The position numbers and the translations under genes were made by a program. A stretch of DNA of 11,236 bases from Acidobacteriota bacterium (lineage in GTDB: Bacteria; Acidobacteriota; Terriglobia; Bryobacterales; Bryobacteraceae), in contig JAJYKC010000024.1 of NCBI GenBank assembly GCA_021788955.1, positions 1-11,236 of the forward strand, given 5' to 3'. Shown here in pieces: positions 6,287 through 11,236 of this stretch (the stretch's first letter is position 1; each line of letters opens with the position of its first letter). The notes under the pieces are model-generated. The model was not told the DNA's origin, did not search any database, and worked only from the letters and a program-made list of their open reading frames with translations.

Positions 6287-8761
6287 ATGCGCGTGAAATC
6301 CTGCATCTTTCTCACCCCGTTCCTCGGAGCAAGTCTCCTCATCGCACAAGCCCTGCCACAGGAACACGTCGGCCCTCAGCCGGACGGCACATTCCTTCTC
6401 AACAGCGGCTGGCGCCTGAAACCCGCCGGCACGCAGGTCCCGCTCGACACGCTGCCCATGACCGAGCGCCTGTCCAAGGACGGAAAGCTGATCTTCGTCC
6501 TCAACGGCGGCTACAACCCGCCTTCTGTCAGCGTTCTCAGCGTCGCCGATCATAAAGAACTCTCGCGCACGCCCGTGCCCGACGGCTGGCTCGGCCTCAC
6601 CCTCTCCTCCGACGAACGCACCCTCTGGGTCGGCGGCGGATCGAAAGCCGCCATCTTCGAATTCAGCGTCTCTCCCGAAGGCGCTCTCCACGCCTCGCGC
6701 ACGATCCCGCTTGTCACAGGCGCTCCCGGCGCGCTCGATTTCACCGGCGACATCGCCGTCTCGCCCGACGGAACGCTGCTTTACACCTGCAGCCTTTACC
6801 GCAATCGCATTGACGTCGTCCGCCTCAAGACCGGCGAAGTCATCAACCGCTTCGCCACGGGCCGCCGCCCCTACCGCATCACCTTCGCCCCCGACGGCAA
6901 GTCCTACTTCGTCACAAGCTGGGCCGACGGCACGCTTTATCAGCACGACCCGGCCACCGGTTATAAAATGAACGCACTCGCCATCGGCGCTCACCCCACG
7001 GACATGGTCTGGAGCACCCGCAAGCCGCAGGGTGACATCGATGGCGACACGCCCGCGTACTCGGCCCGCCTCTTCGTCGCCGCCGCCAACACCAACAATG
7101 TCTATGTCGTCGGTTACGCCGGAAGCACTCTTCATCGCCTCGAGTCCATCAATGTCGCCACAACGCCCCGCCATCCGCTCGGTATGACGCCGAGCGCCCT
7201 CGGCCTCAACGCGGCCCAAACGCGCCTCTACGTAGCCTGCTCGGACGCGAATGCCGTGGCTGTCGTCAACGTCGAAGAGGGATCGAGCCTCGTGCTCGGC
7301 TTTGTTCCCACCGGCTGGTATCCCACCGCCGTCACCGTCCTCCCCGATGGCGGCCTCGTGGTACTCAACGGCCGCGGCGGCCGCAGCTACCCCAACCCGA
7401 ACGGGCCAAACCCGCTGCACCGCGCCGCGCCGTACGAGTCGAGCGATGCCCATGCGGGTTACGTTGCTCACATCCAGACCGGCACTGCGTCCTTCATACC
7501 GCCTTTCCGTTCCCCGCAATTGGCCGCCTACACCCGCGACGTAATCTCGCAGTCTCCTTACAACGACAACCTCCTGGATCAGGCCGAAGTCCCCTCGGGC
7601 AATCCCATCCCTGCAGCCGGGGCCTCCTCGCCGATCCAGCACGTAATTTACGTCGTGAAGGAAAACCGCACATACGATCAGGTCTTAGGTGATATCGGCA
7701 AGGGCGCGAGCGCCCCCTCGCTGGCCATCTTCGATGAAAAGGCCGGCCCCAACCACCACAAACTCGCCCGCCAGTTCGTCCTCTTCGATAACTTCTACGT
7801 CAATTCCGACGTCAGCGCCGACGGCCACAATTGGGCCGATGCGGCCATCGCGCCCGACTACGTCCAAAAACTTTGGCCGAACTCCTACGCCAAGCGCCGC
7901 CCCACTTACGACTACGAAGGAGGCGACATTGCCGCGATCCCGCCCGCCGGTTATCTCTGGACCAACGCCGACGCCGCGGGAATCTCCATGCGGAACTACG
8001 GACACTTCGTCAACGAGCGGCCCTTGCAGCCTGACGGCGAACAGGTGGCCTCCGTCCGCGACCCCATCCTCGCCGGTGTCACCAACCGTGACTATCGCGG
8101 CTTCGACCTCAATTACCCCGACGTCGACCGCGTCCGCGTCTTTCTCCGCGACTTGAAAGCCTTCGAAGCTTCCGGCGACATGCCTAAACTCATCCTCATG
8201 CGCCTCGGCAACGACCACACCTTCGGCGCGGCACCCGGCAAACTCTCGCCCATCTCCCTCTTTGCCGATAACGACTACGCCCTCGGACTCCTCGTCGAAG
8301 CCGTCTCGCACAGCAAGTTCTGGCCCTCCACCGCCATCCTCGTCATCGAGGATGACGCCCAGAACGGCCCCGACCACATCGACAGCCACCGCTCGCCTGT
8401 CTTCGTCCTCTCCCCCTACACTCAGCGCGGCATCATCGACAGCACCATGTACAACACCACCTCCGTGCTGCGCACCATCGAACTCATTCTCGGCCTGCAC
8501 CCGATGACGCACTTCGACGCCGCGGCCACACCCATGTGGCGCGCCTTCTCGAACACGCTCAACCTGGCGCCCTACGACGCTGAGAAGCCCCGCGTGCCGC
8601 TCGACGCCCGCAACCCACCCAACGCCCGCGTCGCCGCCCGGCACATGGACTTCAGCGAAGCCGATCGCAACGACGACGACGAAATGAACGATGAAATCTG
8701 GCGCGCCGTCCGCGGCACTGATCCACCTCCGCCGACCCACAGCTTCTACGGCGGGCGCTGA
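6287..8761 (+). CDS. exported YVTN-propeller/phosphoesterase fusion protein
   Basis: This is a two-module secreted protein of 824 aa. After a signal peptide (RVKSCIFLTPFLGASLLIA) comes a beta-propeller of about 380 residues with repeats such as DIAVSPDGTLLYTCSLYRNR, FAPDGKSYFVTSWADG and LNAAQTRLYVACSDANAV. The second module (from about 445) belongs to the PF04185 phosphoesterase family, which includes phospholipase C and AcpA-type acid phosphatases. Likely metal ligands are E459-N460 in KENRTYDQ and D689-D690 in IEDDAQNG; S510 in SADGHNW is a possible nucleophile; GNDHT (641-645) and DHIDSHRSP (696 onward) supply conserved His residues. Assignment of these roles is by analogy with AcpA. The propeller may hold a substrate or partner. 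The substrate is unknown: phosphate scavenging from esters is plausible. It starts 13 bases after nadE with no Shine-Dalgarno, so it is probably read from the nadE transcript. Confidence 0.9.
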   Translation: MRVKSCIFLTPFLGASLLIAQALPQEHVGPQPDGTFLLNSGWRLKPAGTQVPLDTLPMTERLSKDGKLIFVLNGGYNPPSVSVLSVADHKELSRTPVPDGWLGLTLSSDERTLWVGGGSKAAIFEFSVSPEGALHASRTIPLVTGAPGALDFTGDIAVSPDGTLLYTCSLYRNRIDVVRLKTGEVINRFATGRRPYRITFAPDGKSYFVTSWADGTLYQHDPATGYKMNALAIGAHPTDMVWSTRKPQGDIDGDTPAYSARLFVAAANTNNVYVVGYAGSTLHRLESINVATTPRHPLGMTPSALGLNAAQTRLYVACSDANAVAVVNVEEGSSLVLGFVPTGWYPTAVTVLPDGGLVVLNGRGGRSYPNPNGPNPLHRAAPYESSDAHAGYVAHIQTGTASFIPPFRSPQLAAYTRDVISQSPYNDNLLDQAEVPSGNPIPAAGASSPIQHVIYVVKENRTYDQVLGDIGKGASAPSLAIFDEKAGPNHHKLARQFVLFDNFYVNSDVSADGHNWADAAIAPDYVQKLWPNSYAKRRPTYDYEGGDIAAIPPAGYLWTNADAAGISMRNYGHFVNERPLQPDGEQVASVRDPILAGVTNRDYRGFDLNYPDVDRVRVFLRDLKAFEASGDMPKLILMRLGNDHTFGAAPGKLSPISLFADNDYALGLLVEAVSHSKFWPSTAILVIEDDAQNGPDHIDSHRSPVFVLSPYTQRGIIDSTMYNTTSVLRTIELILGLHPMTHFDAAATPMWRAFSNTLNLAPYDAEKPRVPLDARNPPNARVAARHMDFSEADRNDDDEMNDEIWRAVRGTDPPPPTHSFYGGR

Positions 8762-8772
8762 TACGCCCTCCG

Positions 8773-9411
8773 ATGCCCGCAACGAACCGCCTCGTTCAGA
8801 CCGCTATCCGCCGGTTCCGCCGCCGGCGAATGCGCCAGTTCGAGCGCTTCTTCGCCCTCACCTCTGCAACCAGGGTCCTCGACGTCGGTGGCACTCCCGC
8901 TAATTGGGAATTCACCACCGTCCGCCCCCGCCTCACCATCCTCAACACGCCCCGCGCCAAAGAAGCCGCCCCGCCCGATGTCGCCTGGGTTTCCGGTGAC
9001 GGACGCCGCCTTCCGTTCCCCGACCGCTCCTTCGACATCGTGTTCAGCAATTCCGTCATCGAGCACGTCGGCGACCTTACCGCCCAGCGCGCCTTCGCCG
9101 AAGAAATCGCCCGCGTCGGTATCCACTTCTGGGTCCAGACCCCGAACCGCCGCTTCCCCCTCGAACTACACCTGCTCACGCCCTTCGTCCACCACCTGCC
9201 CCGCTCCTGGCAGCGCTGCCTCATCCCTCGCTTCAATGTCTGGCAACTCCTCGCCCGCCCCAAACCCGACGAGCGCGATTACTACATCTCCCATTTCCTC
9301 AACGAAGTCCGCCTCCTCGACGCCGCCACTCTGCGGCACCTCTTCCCCAGCGCGCGCCTCCTCCGCGAACGCTTCCTGGGTCTCACCAAAGCCCTCATCG
9401 CCGCCCGCTGA
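8773..9411 (+). CDS. class I SAM-dependent methyltransferase
   Basis: The 212 aa product has the layout of a small Methyltransf_11-type enzyme. SAM-binding motif I is VLDVGGTPANW (about 35-45), a form of the glycine loop with GGTP in place of the usual GxGxG. The motif around 75-98 reads GDGRRLPFPDRSFDIVFSNS, followed by VIEHVGD, and a later strand has HFWVQTPNRRFPLE. The N-terminus is strongly basic (RRFRRRRMR), which might attach it to a membrane or nucleic acid. The substrate cannot be told from sequence; relatives are often found in gene sets for surface polysaccharides or lipids. It begins 11 bases after the phosphoesterase stop and has no Shine-Dalgarno, so it likely depends on upstream translation. 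No frameshift or truncation is seen. Confidence 0.85.
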   Translation: MPATNRLVQTAIRRFRRRRMRQFERFFALTSATRVLDVGGTPANWEFTTVRPRLTILNTPRAKEAAPPDVAWVSGDGRRLPFPDRSFDIVFSNSVIEHVGDLTAQRAFAEEIARVGIHFWVQTPNRRFPLELHLLTPFVHHLPRSWQRCLIPRFNVWQLLARPKPDERDYYISHFLNEVRLLDAATLRHLFPSARLLRERFLGLTKALIAAR

Positions 9412-9436
9412 TCGCGGCTGAACGCAGCCCTGGTTT

Positions 9437-9444
9437 GCTACACT
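9437..9444 (+). promoter_or_regulatory. extended -10 promoter (TTGC-TACACT) of tRNA-Gln
   Basis: TTGCTACACT (9435-9444) is identical to the motif before the SYLF gene. Transcription would start near 9451, leaving about 17 bases before the mature tRNA. A weak -35-like CTGAAC at 9418-9423 has a short spacer of 15. The methyltransferase stop lies 23 bases before the motif, so the tRNA has its own promoter. Confidence 0.5.
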
Positions 9445-9467
9445 TTGAAGAAAGGCACCCAGGGCAT

Positions 9468-9541
9468 TGGGAGGTCGTCTAATGGTAAGACTGCAGACTC
9501 TGGATCTGCGTATCGGGGTTCGAGTCCCTGCCTCCCAGCCA
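9468..9541 (+). tRNA. tRNA-Gln (anticodon CTG), CCA encoded
   Basis: A complete cloverleaf can be drawn. The acceptor stem TGGGAGG (9468-9474) pairs with CCTCCCA (9531-9537), the D arm is GTCT-AATGGTA-AGAC, the anticodon stem GCAGA/TCTGC (9493-9497/9505-9509) closes the loop CTCTGGA with anticodon CTG at 9500-9502, and the T arm CGGGG/CCCTG surrounds TTCGAGT. The discriminator is G and CCA (9539-9541) is encoded. The weak first pair U1-A72 and G73 are known identity features for glutaminyl-tRNA synthetase and agree with the anticodon, which reads CAG. A member with anticodon TTG is expected elsewhere in the genome. No integrase or duplicated tRNA 3' end is seen in the window, so there is no sign of an attachment site in use. 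Confidence 0.97.
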
Positions 9542-9542
9542 C

Positions 9543-9559
9543 CTATCGCGAGCCGATAG
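9543..9559. terminator. palindrome between tRNA-Gln and the GH30 gene, possible two-way terminator
   Basis: CTATCG (9543-9548) and CGATAG (9554-9559) form a perfect six-pair stem with a five-base loop. It starts two bases after the tRNA CCA and ends two bases before the stop codon of the convergent GH30 gene, a typical terminator place. On neither strand is there a good run of T after it, so intrinsic termination is uncertain; it could instead be an RNA 3' end stabiliser or processing signal. Confidence 0.4.
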
Positions 9560-9561
9560 CT

Positions 9562-10974
9562 TCAATTCCAGCCCAGCGTCACAATCGAATTCTTCGGCAA
9601 ACTCACCGCCGCCTCCCGGTCCGCCGCCCGCACCACGACTTCTCGGGCCTCATCCCGGTTCGTCAGCACCAGAATCTTCTTCTTGTCCCGGTCCAGGAAC
9701 GCCACGTGCGAAACTCCATCCAGCTCTCCCTTTGAACCGATTCGCTTCGCACCACGCCGGATCGCCTTGGCGTAATGAGCCAACGCCCAGTACATCCCAC
9801 TCCGCGTAATCTGCTGCGTGCCGGAGTGAATGGTAACCAGCCCACCGCACCGGAACGGACCGATGTCCGGCTTCCCATTCTCATCCAGCGCCAGGTTCCA
9901 GCCGATGATACACCGCGCCCAGTTCGCCAGAATTCCGGTAAACGTCTCGCTCCATTTCGTCCAGGCGGTTGCGTACTCCGGGTCGTCGAGGTCCGGCCCT
10001 CCCTCGGTCCAATAGGCGTGCTTGTTTGGATGTGCCTCATGAACACGCGACATTGCCGTGACCTCGCCCACGTAGCCATGCCAGGCGACGCCATCGACGT
10101 ACCGGTTCAATTGCGGGTCGTCCAACTCGCAGATCGCCCGTCCCCAAAGGTTGTAGTTATGGTCCAGGATCCAGATCTTTGTGCTCAGCCCCTCCCGCTC
10201 GAGCAGCGGCCCAAGATGCTCCGCCACGAACCCAATCTCGTTCTCCTGCGAGAACAGACACGCCGGCATCCGCCCATCCTGGTCCGTGTCCACTTCGTTT
10301 TGAGAAGTGACCGCATTCACCGTCACGCCTGCCGCCGCATACTCGGCCAGGAACCGCGCGAAATACTGCGCATAAGCGTCGAAATACCGCAGCCGGATGT
10401 TCCCACCCAGCATCGAGCCGTTCGCTTTCATCCATCCCGGCGGACTCCACGGCGAAGCTAGCAGAAACAACTCTGGATTTATCCGCCTGCTCTGCTTTAA
10501 CACCGGCAGGATGTAGGCGCGATCATGCGCAATCGAAAACCGCTTCAGTTCGGGATCTGGTGCGCCTTCATCGAAGCTGTACACGCCCAGCGCGTAATCG
10601 CTCGCTCCGATCGGCACGCGGCACACGCTGAATCCCGCTTGGCTCGGATCGAAAAATTCCTCGAGCAGCGCCTGCTCCTTCTCCTCGCCGAGCTGGTGGA
10701 TCAGAAAGCAAGCTGAGTCGGTAAACGCGGCGCCGAAGCCGAGGATGTCCTGGAAGCTTTGTGCTGGGTCGATCTCGATCCCCGGCCCGCCTCCCTGGCG
10801 CGGCCGCCAGGTAACCGCCTCTCCCTCGGCATAATGCTTTTCACCTGCCGTTACACGCACTGCGATCGAGCCTTCGGGCGTGCCATCTGCCCGCGCCGGC
10901 CGTTTCGCGGCCAGTACCGTCATCCCCGCCGTAGCAAGTCTGAGCATGTCGCGGCGGGAGCTATCCCCAGACAT
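9562..10974 (-). CDS. Tat-exported glycoside hydrolase family 30 enzyme (glucosylceramidase-like)
   Basis: GH30 enzymes are retaining glycosidases; this one resembles the glucosylceramidase/beta-1,6-glucanase branch. The 470 aa product has a twin-arginine signal, S6-R7-R8-D-M-L-R, with a hydrophobic stretch and a likely cut after ARA (27-29). Catalytic residues are visible: acid/base E227 in TSQNEVD and nucleophile E324 in YWTEGG. Other family marks are DILGFGAAFTDS near the N-terminus, SPWSPPGWMK, VDGVAWHGY and IGWNLALDENG. The C-terminal beta-domain ends in VTLGWN. An upstream in-frame ATG at 11008-11010 would add 12 residues; I prefer 10974 because AAAGG and GGAGG lie 6 and 12 bases before it and the Tat motif then sits at the very N-terminus. 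Likely role: breakdown of an extracellular or periplasmic beta-glucoside. It faces tRNA-Gln and appears monocistronic within the window. Confidence 0.93.
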   Translation of the reverse strand: MSGDSSRRDMLRLATAGMTVLAAKRPARADGTPEGSIAVRVTAGEKHYAEGEAVTWRPRQGGGPGIEIDPAQSFQDILGFGAAFTDSACFLIHQLGEEKEQALLEEFFDPSQAGFSVCRVPIGASDYALGVYSFDEGAPDPELKRFSIAHDRAYILPVLKQSRRINPELFLLASPWSPPGWMKANGSMLGGNIRLRYFDAYAQYFARFLAEYAAAGVTVNAVTSQNEVDTDQDGRMPACLFSQENEIGFVAEHLGPLLEREGLSTKIWILDHNYNLWGRAICELDDPQLNRYVDGVAWHGYVGEVTAMSRVHEAHPNKHAYWTEGGPDLDDPEYATAWTKWSETFTGILANWARCIIGWNLALDENGKPDIGPFRCGGLVTIHSGTQQITRSGMYWALAHYAKAIRRGAKRIGSKGELDGVSHVAFLDRDKKKILVLTNRDEAREVVVRAADREAAVSLPKNSIVTLGWN

Positions 10975-10980
10975 GAAGAA

Positions 10981-10991
10981 CCTTTCCCTCC
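10981..10991 (-). promoter_or_regulatory. Shine-Dalgarno of the GH30 gene (GGAGGGAAAGG)
   Basis: On the minus strand GGAGGGAAAGG precedes the ATG at 10974 by 6 bases. It lies inside the 12-codon upstream extension and so argues for the shorter start with the Tat signal at the N-terminus. Confidence 0.7.
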
Positions 10992-11011
10992 AGACCCGTC
11001 TTACTGCCATT

Positions 11012-11017
11012 AGCGTA
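11012..11017 (-). promoter_or_regulatory. weak candidate -10 (TACGCT) for the GH30 gene
   Basis: Minus-strand TACGCT lies about 38 bases upstream of the GH30 start, leaving room for the Shine-Dalgarno. There is no clear -35 box or extended -10 TG, so the call rests on place and a partial match only. Confidence 0.25.
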
Positions 11018-11181
11018 AGCTACGGCCGGCAAGCCCGGCAAGGGCCGGCCGCCTGCCCATCCCAGCATTTTCTCATTGAAGGATGAGCCTGAAGGGCGGG
11101 TTGGGGGTGGGTAGGAGTGGGTCCTTTCCGAATTTGGTTTTTTTGAGACAGGGAATCGATCGTCGGCGCTGTGGGAATGTG

Positions 11182-11201
11182 GGAATCGCGTAGCGATTTC
11201 C
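11182..11201. repeat. palindrome (GGAATCGC-GTA-GCGATTTCC)
   Basis: GGAATCGC pairs with GCGATTTCC across a three-base loop, with one bulged T. The core ATCGC/GCGAT is perfect. It lies between two G-quadruplex-like runs, and a related GGGAATCGATCG stands at 11151-11162. It may be a dispersed intergenic palindrome or a regulatory hairpin; no second full copy occurs in the window. Confidence 0.5.
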
Positions 11202-11236
11202 AAGGGCGGTGGGAAGGGAGGGAAACCGCAGTTTGG

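Larger units (their letters stand above)
11011..11236. other. non-coding G-rich region upstream of the GH30 gene
   Basis: I find no credible gene in these 226 bases. The plus strand is strongly G/purine-rich. It holds two runs that fit the G-quadruplex pattern (11094-11111 and 11204-11222), a T7 run (11138-11144) without a preceding GC stem, and a palindrome at 11182-11201. It probably contains the GH30 promoter and perhaps one for a gene beyond the right edge. Confidence 0.6.

Noticed and set aside
6212..8782. Two long minus-strand frames (6212-7642 and 7685-8782)
   Set aside because: Both are antisense to the propeller-phosphoesterase gene, with biased composition and no recognisable motif.
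9468..9541. tRNA-Gln as an integration site of a mobile element
   Set aside because: No integrase, no direct repeat of the tRNA 3' end and no change to foreign-looking genes next to it.
9775..10461. 228-codon plus-strand frame opposite the GH30 gene
   Set aside because: The minus strand carries the catalytic GH30 motifs; the plus frame is Arg/Pro-rich and has no domain.
3706..11022. Shared 11-mer TAGCTTACGCT at 3706-3716 (+) and 11012-11022 (-)
   Set aside because: One copy is inside the coding sequence of the exported hypothetical and in the wrong orientation for a promoter of any gene there; probably chance.
11138..11144. T7 run as an intrinsic terminator
   Set aside because: No GC-rich stem comes directly before it on the plus strand, and on the minus strand it would be an A-run.
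10961..11203. 80-codon minus-strand frame over the GH30 leader and the G-rich region
   Set aside because: No recognisable motif, no ribosome binding site, and it overlaps the Tat signal and Shine-Dalgarno of GH30.

Overview
The window is a GC-rich bacterial chromosome segment made almost entirely of tightly packed, recognisable genes. Gene content (FAD-dependent HemY beside HemE, a SYLF-domain secreted protein, a YVTN-propeller/phosphoesterase fusion, a Tat-exported GH30 enzyme) and style (strong G/C third-position bias, several starts without Shine-Dalgarno) suggest an Acidobacteriota of the Solibacter/Bryobacter type. This is an inference from style and protein similarity, not a demonstrated assignment.

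Layout. Positions 1-3266 (+): the 3' part of an ApbE-type flavin transferase, then hemE (ATG overlapping the apbE stop as ATGA) and hemY, giving two heme-synthesis steps in one probable operon. Positions 3229-3795 (-): an uncharacterised exported protein whose 3' end overlaps hemY convergently. Positions 3796-3895 are a divergent promoter region. Positions 3896-4573 (+): a secreted SYLF/YSC84-domain protein with a strong ribosome binding site. Positions 4624-9411 (+): glutamine-dependent NAD synthetase, a secreted beta-propeller/phosphoesterase and a class I methyltransferase, separated by 13 and 11 bases and so probably co-transcribed. Positions 9468-9541 (+): tRNA-Gln(CTG) with encoded CCA. 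Positions 9562-10974 (-): a Tat-exported GH30 glycosidase converging on the tRNA, with a palindrome between them. Positions 11011-11236: G-rich non-coding DNA with two G-quadruplex-type motifs around a palindrome.

How it fits together: heme synthesis and NAD synthesis are core metabolism. The SYLF protein, the exported hypothetical, the phosphoesterase and the GH30 enzyme are envelope or secreted functions. I see no phage genes, transposase, CRISPR array or defence island, and I do not see a clearly new multi-gene system. The points most worth a second look are the altered metal-site residues of the ApbE protein, the unassigned exported protein, the repeated extended -10 promoter motif with possible leaderless starts, and the G-rich palindromic region at the right edge.
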